Notes: generated by a model not told the origin, from the letters alone. A DNA stretch of 64,000 nt from Actinoplanes xinjiangensis (GCF_003148685.1 NZ_QGGR01000020.1:62001-126000), one strand, 5' to 3'. Counted from the stretch's first letter, positions 49,875 to 57,661 are shown. Made by a program: numbers and translations.

Positions 49875-50372
49875 ATGCGATCACCAGCGCGTCTACTCGC
49901 GGCAGTGTCGGCGGCTGCCGTTCTCGTCCTCGTTCCCGGACCGGCCGCGGCCCGAGCGGTGCATCCGGACCCGGCCGGCGCCAAGGTCGAGGCGCCGGCC
50001 CCGCAACCACGACCCGACCTGAAGGGGCAGCGGGTCCGGTGTGAGGGCGGGCCGGCGACGTTCCTCATCGACCCGGAGGGCTACCGGCGCGGCATCCCGA
50101 CGGCGGCGGTCGGGACGAAGCTGTTCGCGGACAGCATCAAGATCGAGATGTACGGGTGCGATGCGATCTCGTTGGCCGGTTACTTCAGTCAGGACGCGTA
50201 CCTGGCGCGGCAGGAGCGCTCGTTCAACCTGTTCCTGATCACCAACGGGGTCAGGTACGGCATCGCGAACGCGGCCACGTTCGACGCGTTCCACTTCGAC
50301 TCGGAGAAGGTCATCGTGCTGTCATCGGCCGAGCTGAAGCGGATCCCGCTGGCCGCGACCTGGCGGATCTGA
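49875..50372 (+). CDS. Secreted protein of unknown function
   Basis: The 165-residue product starts at ATG 49875 with aggag upstream. It has a signal peptide 1-27 (LLAAVSAAAVLVLVPGPAAARA). A Pro-rich stretch follows, then a domain with two parallel motifs: TFLIDPEGYRRGIPTAAV and NLFLITNGVRYGIANAATF. The repeat of hydrophobic-Arg-Gly-Ile suggests an internally duplicated beta-domain. Two cysteines (RCEGG, YGCDA) could pair. Family not recognised. Confidence 0.72.
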   Translation: MRSPARLLAAVSAAAVLVLVPGPAAARAVHPDPAGAKVEAPAPQPRPDLKGQRVRCEGGPATFLIDPEGYRRGIPTAAVGTKLFADSIKIEMYGCDAISLAGYFSQDAYLARQERSFNLFLITNGVRYGIANAATFDAFHFDSEKVIVLSSAELKRIPLAATWRI

Positions 50373-50401
50373 GCACACTCCCGCCCTCGCAATGGAGATG
50401 T

Positions 50402-50445
50402 CTTCGGCGTCGAGGTCTGCCGTTTCGTAGAGCTCGACGCCGAAG
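50402..50445. terminator. Long-arm hairpin after the secreted protein gene
   Basis: Perfect 13-base arms CTTCGGCGTCGAG (50402-50414) and CTCGACGCCGAAG (50433-50445) around an 18-base loop, 30 bases past the stop and followed by cTTTcc. Confidence 0.65.
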
Positions 50446-50584
50446 CTTTCCGGAGGGCCTCGGCGTCAGGGTCCGGTTGCTGCACGGCGCGGGGCCGATT
50501 CCGCTCCGCCCGCGCGCAGAGGTGACGGGGATGCGGATGGTCGCCCCTCGCGGCTCCATCGGGGTTCGTCGAGACACTGGCTTG

Positions 50585-50793
50585 ATGCGGGACGACTGGA
50601 TTCATGTCGGGCGGTTGTGGACCAACGGTGAGCAGTTCCTCGCCATCGACAGCGCCGGGCGTGGTGACTGGTGGGGAGACAGCGACGAGGAGTTCGATCG
50701 GACTCTGGAGTTGGCGCCGGAGGAGACAGGGCTTTCGGTCGGCATGCGGGCTGCAGCGGTTGGCCGGCGCGACGGCTGCCACTATGTCCCGTC
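50585..50793 (+). pseudogene. Probable gene fragment without its 3' end
   Basis: From ATG 50585 the frame has gene-like residues and codons (GRLWTNGEQFLAIDSAGRGD, WWGDSDEEFDRTLELAP, LSVGMRAAAVGRRDGC). It then runs without a stop into the antisense of sense, out of frame, across the DUF1963-like gene that begins at 50794. It looks like an N-terminal remnant joined to that gene. Unrecognised. Confidence 0.4.
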
Positions 50794-51663
50794 ATGGACT
50801 ATCATCACGAATTCCGGCAGGCAGCGACCGAACTGGGGGTACCGGAGGACGAGTCGGCCCGGTTCGCCGACCTCATCCGGTTTCGGATCCGCGCAGGCGA
50901 GCAGCCTGACGGCATTCGTGCCGGACAGTTCGGCGGGCTGCCTCATCTGCCGGCGGGAATGTCGTGGCCGTCCGTATCGCCGGGTGCGCCCCTGGCGTTC
51001 ATGGCCTCCCTCGATTGCGCGGCGCTGCCGAGGATTGCCGGCTTCGCCCTCCCGGAGGCCGGCTCGCTGCTCTTCTTCCTGGCACCCACGGCGGCGGTCG
51101 AGTCCTGTTCCATTGCCGACGAGCAGAAGCTCGCCCGGGTCGTGCATGTGCCCGCGGACGCCGAGACAGTGGCTGCCGAAGCGCCGGTCGACGAGTTCGA
51201 CGACGAACCTCTGTTCGGCCCGGAACACGACCTCTTCGCCAGGGTGGAGGCGAACCTGCCGGACTGGCTCGACGGGGCCGAGGACGGGCGATCCGACTTC
51301 CAGAAACACCTGACCCGGGACATGCCGCACTGCGCCGAACTCATCGCTCTCGTCCAGCGCCTCTGGCCGGGCGAAAAGACCTGGATCGGCGAGGACTTCC
51401 TCGTCGGCGGGTATTCCATCTCGGCGCAGAACAGCCCCGAGACGCAGTTGGCGGAGGATGACGAGACAGGTCTTCCGCCCGGCCCCGAACGCCTCTACCG
51501 CTGGGCGGAAGCCGAGCACCGGGTGATGCGCGAGTGGGTGCCGCTCGCCCAGTTCTCCGTGCCGAACGAGGAATACATCAAGGGGCGCTTCCTGATTCGC
51601 CACGAGGATCTCGCCGCCGGGCGCTTCGACAAGGCGCTGTCCTTCTGCGAGTTCGCCGAGTGA
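50794..51663 (+). CDS. DUF1963 (YwqG-like) protein
   Basis: The 289-residue product starts at ATG 50794. It has the YwqG/DUF1963 pattern: AGQFGGLPHLPAGMSWPSVS, PLAFMASLDCAALP, GSLLFFLAPTA in the N-terminal half, and LVGGYSISAQNSPETQL plus VPLAQFSVPNEEYIKGRFLI and FLIRHEDLAAGRFDKALSF at the end. Family members are cytoplasmic and of unknown function, often next to SMI1-type immunity genes. The upstream truncated gene hints that a partner was lost. Confidence 0.78.
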   Translation: MDYHHEFRQAATELGVPEDESARFADLIRFRIRAGEQPDGIRAGQFGGLPHLPAGMSWPSVSPGAPLAFMASLDCAALPRIAGFALPEAGSLLFFLAPTAAVESCSIADEQKLARVVHVPADAETVAAEAPVDEFDDEPLFGPEHDLFARVEANLPDWLDGAEDGRSDFQKHLTRDMPHCAELIALVQRLWPGEKTWIGEDFLVGGYSISAQNSPETQLAEDDETGLPPGPERLYRWAEAEHRVMREWVPLAQFSVPNEEYIKGRFLIRHEDLAAGRFDKALSFCEFAE

Positions 51664-51875
51664 ACGAACCCTCCGCCGCCTCAGCGGCCCACGTCGGCAA
51701 CCACGTCTGCTCACCCCGTGTATGCCCTCGCCTGGCGCTGAGGTAGTCGCGCAGTTCGCCGGGCGCGGGATGCGGGTTCACCCTCGCCGCTTGACGAGAA
51801 ACCATAGGGACACTCCCGCGCTGACGGTAGCCGGCCTTCTTCGTGCGTAGCGCCGCGATCCCGGCGGCGAGACCG

Positions 51876-51977
51876 TCACCGGGGCGGGAATCGTTCGCTG
51901 AACCCGGCCTGCCCGTTGATCAGCCAACGGTTGGCCGCAGCGTGGTTCTCGGCGCACACGTAGTTCTGGTAGACGTG
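51876..51977 (-). pseudogene. C-terminal gene fragment (minus strand)
   Basis: Reads HVYQNYVCAENHAAANRWLI then NGQAGFSERFPPR and a TGA, with normal codon use. The 5' part is missing exactly where the plus-strand fragment at 51973 begins. Family not recognised. Confidence 0.4.
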
Positions 51978-52122
51978 GCTGATCCGGCCCCGGGTCAACG
52001 CCGGCAACGGATCCACCGACGAGGAGATCCCCTGGACGCCGGGGCAGCAGGTCACCATCGCCGCGCTGGTCAGCTCGTTCCCGGACGGCACCGGCTACGC
52101 CGACATCCGCTATCGGTATTGA
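51973..52122 (+). pseudogene. C-terminal gene fragment (plus strand)
   Basis: Fifty codons directly after an in-frame TAG read VNAGNGSTDEEIPWTPGQQV, TIAALVSSFPDGTGYADIRY and RY then TGA, a strand-rich composition typical of a secreted beta-sandwich domain. No start codon context is present. Confidence 0.4.
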
Positions 52123-52221
52123 CCCACGCGGTCGTGACCCGGCCAGCGATCCGGGTGACCGCGGCGAGTAGCCGGCCTTCCGAGCAGAGCTTTCCACGTG
52201 GTGATTGCCGTTTCTCGAGCT

Positions 52222-52733
52222 TCAGAGAGGGCTGCCGCGGCCCCCGGGCAGGACGCCGCAGTTCCGGCAGGCTCTCAGCGGTCGCCGATCCTCGTCGCCA
52301 CAGACGAGGCATCGTCCGGCCGGATCGATCCCCGCGGCGCACGCGTCGAGCACCCGGCCCACCACGACAGGTAGCGGCTCGGCCGGATACTTCTGCGGAT
52401 CGGGGTAGTAGGCGATGGCGTGGTAACCGTACGAATCCCAGGGATGCAGCGTCGCCGGGACGCGCATGCCCGCACGCTTCTGCAGGCGTCGCCGGGTGGC
52501 GAAGGCGACCGCCCTCGGCAGCACCAGAGCACAGGCGATCTCGAGTTCGTCGAGTCCCTGGATCAGCGACGGGGAATCGGTGTCGATGTGACCCGGGATG
52601 CGGTAGCCGGCCGCGAGGTGGTTCCAGGTGGCGGCGAAGCCGTAGTCGGGTGACCAGCGGCTTCAGCCCGGCGGTGGCCTCGCGGTCGTGCCCCCGCGCC
52701 TGCGTTGCCGGGATCAGGCGGGACGGTCTCGTT
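52222..52733 (-). pseudogene. Frameshifted gene with C-terminal zinc ribbon
   Basis: The downstream part (stop at 52222 back to about 52645) reads DYGFAATWNHLAAGYRIPGH, DELEIACALVLPRAVAFATR, WDSYGYHAIAYYPDPQKYPA, and a zinc ribbon CLVCGDED...CRNCGVLP. An in-frame stop precedes it. The neighbouring frame continues upstream as RPSRLIPATQARGHDREATA and GLKPLVT, so one base seems lost near 52650. Repeat copy B lies immediately upstream. Confidence 0.55.
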
Positions 52734-52758
52734 TTTCGGCGAGGCAGCCTGGTTCGTA

Positions 52759-52836
52759 CATCCTAGGATGGTTTACAGGTTGTGCGGCAAGCCGCACCCA
52801 TACAAAAACAGAAGGACGGCTTCGCCGACGAACACA
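52759..52836. repeat. Short hairpin repeat, copy B
   Basis: CATCCTAGGATG (52759-52770, a perfect 12-base palindrome), hairpin GTGCGGC-aa-GCCGCAC (52782-52797), then agaaggacggcttcgccga near 52810-52829 and aacaca. Order and spacing match copy A, 3.5 kb away. Confidence 0.75.
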
Positions 52837-53099
52837 GGGTTCGGTAGGGTGTGGTCCGTGACTGCCGGGTCGGCCTTGGGCCATTACCGAGTGGGGCACC
52901 CGGCTGACGCGTGATCGCCGGGCGGCCGCCACGGTCGCCTGTTGCCCGCGCTCGTTCGCCGCCTGATCGTTCGTCTCTTCGCGCATGCCGTCGCGTGCGT
53001 CTTTCCGTGCTGCACACGCCGTCCGTGATGGATCGGCTGATCTTCTGCTGCCCGCGCCGGGTCGCGGGTTTCTGTGTGGACTACCGAAAGCTGAGAATT
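52837..53099. other. 263-base intergenic region
   Basis: GC-rich sequence without gene-like codon use, ending in an AT-richer stretch (ctaccgaaagctgagaattttg) just before the next gene, which probably holds its translation signals. Confidence 0.35.
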
Positions 53100-53933
53100 T
53101 TGAACGATTTCAACTCTTCTGTCATCGCCGAGTTCCGGGCCAATCAGGGCCGGGTCGGTGGGATGTTCGAGGGTGGCCGGTTGTTGCTGTTGACGACGAC
53201 CGGGGCCCGAAGTGGGCGGCCGCATACCGTTCCGCTGGGTTATCTGCCCGATCAGGACCGGGTTCTGGTGATCGGTTCGAACGGTGGGGCGCCGCGCCGT
53301 CCGGCGTGGTTCCACAATCTGCTGGCGCATCCGTTCGCCGAGGTCGAGGACGGTCCGTTCGTGTACGAGGCGGCGGCGACCGTGCTGTCGGGCAAGGAGC
53401 GTGACGACGCGTTCGGGCGGGCCGTGGAGCAGGATCCCGGGTGGTCCGATTATGAGCGGCAGTCCGGGCGGGTGTTGCCGGTGGTGGCGTTGCAGGCGGT
53501 TCCGGAGGCGGGGCCGCCGCGGTCGGGGCCGGGTGGGCCGTCGTCTCCGGCGGCGGTGCTGCGGTTGGTGCATGGTGCGTTCCGGCGGGAGTTGGAGCTG
53601 ATCCGGGCCGAGGTGGTGGCGTCGGGGGCGGTGCTGGGGGCGCAGTTGCGGGTGAACTGCCTGACGTTGTGCGCGAATCTGCACGGTCATCATGTGAAGG
53701 AGGATCAGGGGCTGTTTCCGATGCTGGAGTATGCGCATCCGGAGTTGGCGCCGGCGGTGGCGGTGTTGCGGGCCGAGCACGGGACGGTGGCGGCGTTGTT
53801 GGGCCGGTTGCGGTCGGTGCTGGGGGATCCGGGTCTGTCGCGGGCGGATCTGCTGGCCGCGGTGGATGAGCTGACCGGTGAGCTGATCGCGCATCTGGAT
53901 CATGAGGAAGCGGTCGTGGACGGGATTCTGTAG
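53100..53933 (+). CDS. Deazaflavin-type nitroreductase fused to a hemerythrin domain
   Basis: The product is 277 residues if started at TTG 53100, where family members usually begin; GTG 53076 or ATG 53028 would lengthen it. Residues 1-130 are the DUF385/F420-dependent nitroreductase fold: NDFNSSVIAEFRANQGRVGG, LLLLTTTGARSGRPHTVPLG, NGGAPRRPAWFHNLLAHP. Residues 145-277 are a hemerythrin HHE helix bundle with iron ligands in LRLVHGAFRREL, NLHGHHVKEDQGLFPMLE, RAEHGTVAALL and IAHLDHEEAVVDG. This joins a two-electron reductase to a di-iron oxygen/redox sensor. Confidence 0.85.
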   Translation: MNDFNSSVIAEFRANQGRVGGMFEGGRLLLLTTTGARSGRPHTVPLGYLPDQDRVLVIGSNGGAPRRPAWFHNLLAHPFAEVEDGPFVYEAAATVLSGKERDDAFGRAVEQDPGWSDYERQSGRVLPVVALQAVPEAGPPRSGPGGPSSPAAVLRLVHGAFRRELELIRAEVVASGAVLGAQLRVNCLTLCANLHGHHVKEDQGLFPMLEYAHPELAPAVAVLRAEHGTVAALLGRLRSVLGDPGLSRADLLAAVDELTGELIAHLDHEEAVVDGIL

Positions 53934-53940
53934 GTCGTTG

Positions 53941-53976
53941 CGGGACCGGGTGTCGTCCGGACGGCACCCGGTCCCG
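53941..53976. terminator. Hairpin terminator
   Basis: Perfect 12-base arms CGGGACCGGGTG and CACCCGGTCCCG with further internal pairing, eight bases past the stop of the nitroreductase-hemerythrin gene. Confidence 0.85.
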
Positions 53977-54113
53977 GTGCCCGCGTGCCATGCAAGGGTC
54001 AGGGTTGCGGTGTGCGGTATGTCCAGGTGATGGCGGCGGGGCGGGCGCCGTGTTTGAAGCGCGATGCTGGCTCAGTCGCGCGACGGCCCGGGACGAGTAC
54101 GGCGGGGATGCGT

Positions 54114-54689
54114 CTAGCGCGGCCTCAGCCCGTCGACCACGATGGTGAGCATGCGGTCGAGCTGAGCGGAGTGTTCGGGTGCGCCGGCCACGGAGAGTGC
54201 GCCGGCGAGGAGTCCTCCGACGTCGACCGGGTCGACGTCGCTGCGGAGTTCTGCTGTGCGGGCACCGGCGTCGAGCAGGGTCTGCAGGATTTGTTGGACC
54301 TCGTCGCAGACGGGCCCGGTTCCGAATCGGCCGGTGGCGCTCATGGCGACGAGGGCCTCGCTGATGCCTCGCCGTTCGCCTGCCCATTGCGCGAAGCGTC
54401 TCATCCAGGCGTGCAGGGCCTCTGCGGGTTGCCGGGTGGCCAGCAGGGTTTGTGCGTCCTCGCGTAGCGGCCGGATCTGGTCGCGGTAGACCTCTTCGAC
54501 CAGGTCTTCGCGGGTGGGGAAGTGCCGGTAGAGGGTGGCGCTGCCCACGCCGGCGCGTTTGGCGATGGCATCCAGGGAGATGGCGCGTCCGGAGGCGAAG
54601 ACCTCGGCGGCGGTGGCGATCAGGTGCTCGCGATTGCGGCGGGCGTCGGCACGCAGGGTGGCTGGTGGTAGTGCCGGTGAAGGTGGCAT
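54114..54689 (-). CDS. TetR-family regulator of SDR/aldo-keto reductase unit
   Basis: The 191-residue product starts at ATG 54689. The helix-turn-helix is SLDAIAKRAGVGSATLYRHFPTREDLV. The C-terminal part (ALHAWMRRFAQWAGERRGIS and following) is the SbtR/TetR_C-like domain often next to SDR and aldo-keto reductase genes. It diverges from the SDR gene with a paired operator in the gap. Confidence 0.92.
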   Translation of the reverse strand: MPPSPALPPATLRADARRNREHLIATAAEVFASGRAISLDAIAKRAGVGSATLYRHFPTREDLVEEVYRDQIRPLREDAQTLLATRQPAEALHAWMRRFAQWAGERRGISEALVAMSATGRFGTGPVCDEVQQILQTLLDAGARTAELRSDVDPVDVGGLLAGALSVAGAPEHSAQLDRMLTIVVDGLRPR

Positions 54690-54739
54690 GAGGTGCGGTG
54701 GCCTTCGGTGTCGGCGATCGGGGTTCGGGCGGGGCGATT

Positions 54740-54789
54740 CGGGGACCTCCCCGCTTCAGTGTACGGTGGGGTAACCGGGGAGGTCCCCG
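54740..54789. promoter_or_regulatory. Paired TetR operators flanking a promoter
   Basis: Site 1 CGGGGACCTCCCCG (54740-54753) and site 2 CGGGGAGGTCCCCG (54776-54789) are reverse complements of each other, and each is nearly palindromic. A TACGGT -10-like hexamer (54762-54767) lies between them, so binding to both sites would trap the SDR promoter. Confidence 0.65.
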
Positions 54790-54831
54790 GTTGCCTGCGA
54801 CACTCCACTCACCCATTCGCAAGAGGTCTTC

Positions 54832-55557
54832 ATGCCCACAGCGCTCATCACCGGCGGCACCACCGGCATCGGCCGCGCCACTGCCGAACTCCTGCACGCC
54901 CGGGGCTACCACGTTGCCCTCACCGGCCAGAACCCCGACTCCCTCGCCGCCGCGCGGCGCGAACTGCCCGACGACGTCGTCATCGTGCGGGCCGACGCGC
55001 GGGTGACCGCCGACACCGACGCTCTCGTGGAGACCGTCTCGCAACGCCTTGGCCGCCTCGACCTGCTCTTCCTCAACGCCGGGGTCTTCCGCCCCGCGCC
55101 CGTGGGCGACGTGAGCGAGGAGTCGTTCGACGACCACGTCGCCGTCAACTTCAAAGGCCAGTACTTCACCCTGCAGAAGGCCCTGCCGCTGCTGAACGAC
55201 GGCGGGTCGATCGTGCTCACCGTCGGCGTCGGGGCCCGCCGTGGCACTCCCGGCGCCACGGTGGGCGCCGCCACGCGCGGTGCCCTGCTCGCGATGCTGC
55301 CCTCCCTCGCCCTCGAACTGGCACCGCGCCGGATCCGCGTCAATGCCGTGAGTCCCGGAGCCACCGACACCTCGCTGTTCGACAAGCTCGGCGTCGGCCC
55401 CGCCGGACGGGACGCCTTGCGCGCGACCATCCCGTTCCAGCGCTTCGGATCCAGCCGTGAGGTCGCGGAAGTCGTCGCCTTCCTCGCCTCCGACGCCGCC
55501 GGTTACGTCACCGGTCAGGACGTCGCCGTCGCCGGTGGCTACGGGCTCGGTGCCTGA
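54832..55557 (+). CDS. SDR-fold protein lacking the catalytic Tyr/Lys
   Basis: The 241-residue product has cofactor motif ITGGTTGIGRATAEL (6-20), the LNAG structural motif (81-84), the SPGATDT loop (174-180) and the closing VTGQDVAVAGGYG. Where the catalytic S...YxxxK should be it reads LTVGVGARRGTPGATVGAATRG (129-150): no Tyr and Arg149 instead of Lys. It either uses different chemistry or is a binding protein. Aldo-keto reductase follows in the same operon. Confidence 0.85.
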   Translation: MPTALITGGTTGIGRATAELLHARGYHVALTGQNPDSLAAARRELPDDVVIVRADARVTADTDALVETVSQRLGRLDLLFLNAGVFRPAPVGDVSEESFDDHVAVNFKGQYFTLQKALPLLNDGGSIVLTVGVGARRGTPGATVGAATRGALLAMLPSLALELAPRRIRVNAVSPGATDTSLFDKLGVGPAGRDALRATIPFQRFGSSREVAEVVAFLASDAAGYVTGQDVAVAGGYGLGA

Positions 55558-55605
55558 AGTACCGCACCGCCGACCACGTAACCCCTCGAACTCCAGGAGA
55601 ACCCC

Positions 55606-56670
55606 GTGACCCTCACCCTCGACACCTACCGCCAGCTCGGGCGTTCCGGCCTGCGGGTCTCACCGCTCGCCCTGGGCGCCGCGACCTTCGGCAACGACTG
55701 GGGCTGGGGCGCTGAGCAGGACGAAGCGCGCAGGTTGTTCGACCTCTACGTCGAACGTGGTGGGAACTTCATCGACACCGCCGTCACCTACACCAACGGC
55801 ACCTCCGAACGCATGCTGGGCGAGTTCGCCCAGGACCGGCGCGACAGTCTGGTGCTGGCCACGAAGTACACGACCCTGCGCCGCCCGGACGATCCCAACT
55901 CCGGCGGTGCGAGCCGCAAGAGCCTCTTCGGTGCGGTCGAGACCAGCCTGCGACAGCTGGGTACCGACTACATCGACCTGCTCTACCTGCACGTGTGGGA
56001 CTCCACCACTCCGGTGGAGGAGATCCTCCGCGGTCTCGACGATCTCGTGCGACAGGGCAAGGTCCTGTACGTGGCCATCTCCAACACCCCGGCCTGGCAG
56101 ATCGCACGCCTGCAGACCATCGCCGACCTGCGCGGCTGGGCACCACTGGTGGCGCTGCAGCTGGAGTACAACCTGATCGAACGCACCGGGGAACGTGACC
56201 TGCTCCCGATGGCCCGGGAGCTGGGACTGGGAACCGTCCTGTGGTCGCCGCTGGCGGGAGGGGTCCTGACCGGCAAGTACAGCCGTGCGGACCTCACCGC
56301 GTCGTCGCCGGCCGACGGTGAAAGCGCTCGCAAGAGCTTCAACGTGGCCCTCGGTGGTGTGACCGAGCGCAGCCTCGCCATCGTGGACGTGGTCAAGGAG
56401 ATCGCCACCGAACTGGACCGCACCCCGGCTCAGGTCGGGCTGGCCTGGACCCTGCAGAATCCGGACGTCACCGCGCCGGTCCTCGGTGCCCGGACCGTCG
56501 GCCAGTTGCGGGAGAACCTCGGAGCTCTGGAGGTCGACCTCACTGCGGGGCAGGTGGCCCGGCTGAACGCGGTCAGCGCGATCGACCTCGGCTTCCCCCA
56601 CGCCATGCTGGCCAGCGACCACATCCGCGTCCAGACCCGCGGCGACCTGAAGATCCAGGCACGCGCGTGA
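55606..56670 (+). CDS. Aldo/keto reductase
   Basis: The 354-residue product starts at GTG 55606. The catalytic tetrad is complete: Asp57 and Tyr62 (NFIDTAVTYTNGTSE), Lys87 (LVLATKYT) and His129 (LLYLHVWD). The barrel continues with GKVLYVAISNTPAWQIARLQ, QLEYNLIERTGERDLLPMAR and the NADPH-binding end GLAWTLQNPDVTAPVLGART. This matches the YajO/YakC-like AKR group. Co-expression with the SDR under the TetR regulator suggests response to reactive carbonyls. Confidence 0.92.
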   Translation: MTLTLDTYRQLGRSGLRVSPLALGAATFGNDWGWGAEQDEARRLFDLYVERGGNFIDTAVTYTNGTSERMLGEFAQDRRDSLVLATKYTTLRRPDDPNSGGASRKSLFGAVETSLRQLGTDYIDLLYLHVWDSTTPVEEILRGLDDLVRQGKVLYVAISNTPAWQIARLQTIADLRGWAPLVALQLEYNLIERTGERDLLPMARELGLGTVLWSPLAGGVLTGKYSRADLTASSPADGESARKSFNVALGGVTERSLAIVDVVKEIATELDRTPAQVGLAWTLQNPDVTAPVLGARTVGQLRENLGALEVDLTAGQVARLNAVSAIDLGFPHAMLASDHIRVQTRGDLKIQARA

Positions 56671-56673
56671 CGA

Positions 56674-56714
56674 CACGGCCGGCGGCAGGGGAGGTGCCCC
56701 TGGCGCCGGCCGTG
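56674..56714. terminator. Nested hairpin terminator
   Basis: Outer arms CACGGCCGGCG / CGCCGGCCGTG and inner arms CAGGGG / CCCCTG form a near-continuous stem, four bases after the aldo-keto reductase stop. Confidence 0.88.
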
Positions 56715-56774
56715 CTTCGAAAGAGTCGGCTGCCGCCCGCACCGACGCTCAGGCACTCAACCCCAAGATCACCG

Positions 56775-57083
56775 CTAGCGCCGGTTTGCGTGGCGATGTT
56801 GCTCAAGGCCCTGGTCGGCGATCTGCGGATAGACGGGGTCGAGGAGCGGGCCGAGCGGGTCGGGACAGACGCACGGCCAGGGCCTGGGCCGTGGTGGCAG
56901 CAGTTGTTGCGGCAGGATCTGCTGGTCCCACTTCGGCGCGGGCTCGTAGTGCGTGACGACCCGGTTCGACGGCCGGTATGGCGCGATGGTCAGGTCCGGC
57001 GGCGGGTCGGCGGCCAGGGCGGCCGCCGGTGTGAGCAGCAAGGCGGCCGCGGCGAGTCCGGTCACGATGGCGGTTCTGTGCAT
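56775..57083 (-). CDS. Small secreted Pro-rich protein
   Basis: The 102-residue product starts at ATG 57083 with caggagg upstream. Signal peptide 1-25 (VTGLAAAALLLTPAAALA) ends in an AxA-type site. The mature part is Pro-rich with two nearby cysteines (WPCVCPDPLG) and no recognised domain. It is likely exported. Unknown function. Confidence 0.65.
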   Translation of the reverse strand: MHRTAIVTGLAAAALLLTPAAALAADPPPDLTIAPYRPSNRVVTHYEPAPKWDQQILPQQLLPPRPRPWPCVCPDPLGPLLDPVYPQIADQGLEQHRHANRR

Positions 57084-57235
57084 GGGAGACCTCCTGATGG
57101 TCGGCGGAAATGCGGTGCCATCGAGAAGGGTGGCCCTGCGTGACGGCTGCGGGGCCGGTTTCGGGGTGGTGTGGGCCGGCCGGTGGTGGTGGTCGGGCCG
57201 TGCGGGTGGAGGCCGGCGCTGTTCGGGCGGGGGTG

Positions 57236-57649
57236 TCAGGGCCGGACGTAGACGGTGCTGAGCCGGGCGGGGCGGAAGCCGTTGGCCTGGTAGAAGGCGG
57301 CGGCGGGGGTGTCGCGGCCGGTCAGCAGGTACCAGTGGGTGACGGTCGGCATCTGGGCGGTGAGGTCGGCGAGCAGGCGGGTGCCGATGCCCTGGCGCTG
57401 GTGTTCGGTGCTGACGCACATCTCCTGGAGCAGGAAGTGGTCGGCGGATCCGTAGCGTTCGAGGTGGCCGATGGCGAAGCCGGTGAGGGTGCCGTCGGGG
57501 GCGGTGGCGTGGGCGGCGTGGGCGCGGGGTGTGGTGAGCATGTCGTGCAGGCGGCGGGTGGCGTCGGGCAGGTGCCAGGTCTCGTTCCACGGCGGCCGGG
57601 TGAACGTGTCGACGTAGAGGCGGGCGGCCGCGTCGAGGTGGTCGAGCAT
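57236..57649 (-). CDS. GNAT acetyltransferase
   Basis: The 137-residue product has an N-terminal AARLYVDTFTRPPWNETW, acetyl-CoA loop EMCVSTEHQRQGIGTRLLAD, and AAFYQANGFRPARLSTVYVRP at the end. It is a leaderless gene (TACCCT six bases before ATG 57649). It shares a 44-base divergent promoter region with the phosphotransferase gene. Substrate unknown. Confidence 0.88.
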   Translation of the reverse strand: MLDHLDAAARLYVDTFTRPPWNETWHLPDATRRLHDMLTTPRAHAAHATAPDGTLTGFAIGHLERYGSADHFLLQEMCVSTEHQRQGIGTRLLADLTAQMPTVTHWYLLTGRDTPAAAFYQANGFRPARLSTVYVRP

Positions 57650-57655
57650 GGTCCG

Positions 57656-57661
57656 AGGGTA
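57656..57661 (-). promoter_or_regulatory. -10 element of the GNAT gene at 57649 (leaderless)
   Basis: TACCCT on the minus strand, six bases before the ATG. Confidence 0.5.

Larger units (their letters stand above)
51664..52221. other. 558-base decay region
   Basis: No intact gene is present. It holds gene fragments on both strands (see 51876-51977 and 51973-52122). A short minus-strand coding-like piece near 51735-51780 reads VNPHPAPGELRDYLS. Confidence 0.5.

Noticed and set aside
50373..50584. Coding gene between the secreted protein and the 50585 fragment
   Set aside because: Frames are short, broken by stops and interrupted by the 13-base-arm hairpin; no motif found.
53122..55137. Very long open frame on the minus strand across the nitroreductase and SDR genes
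   Set aside because: It is the shadow of high-GC coding on the other strand; its product is Arg/Pro/His-rich low complexity and crosses terminators and operators.
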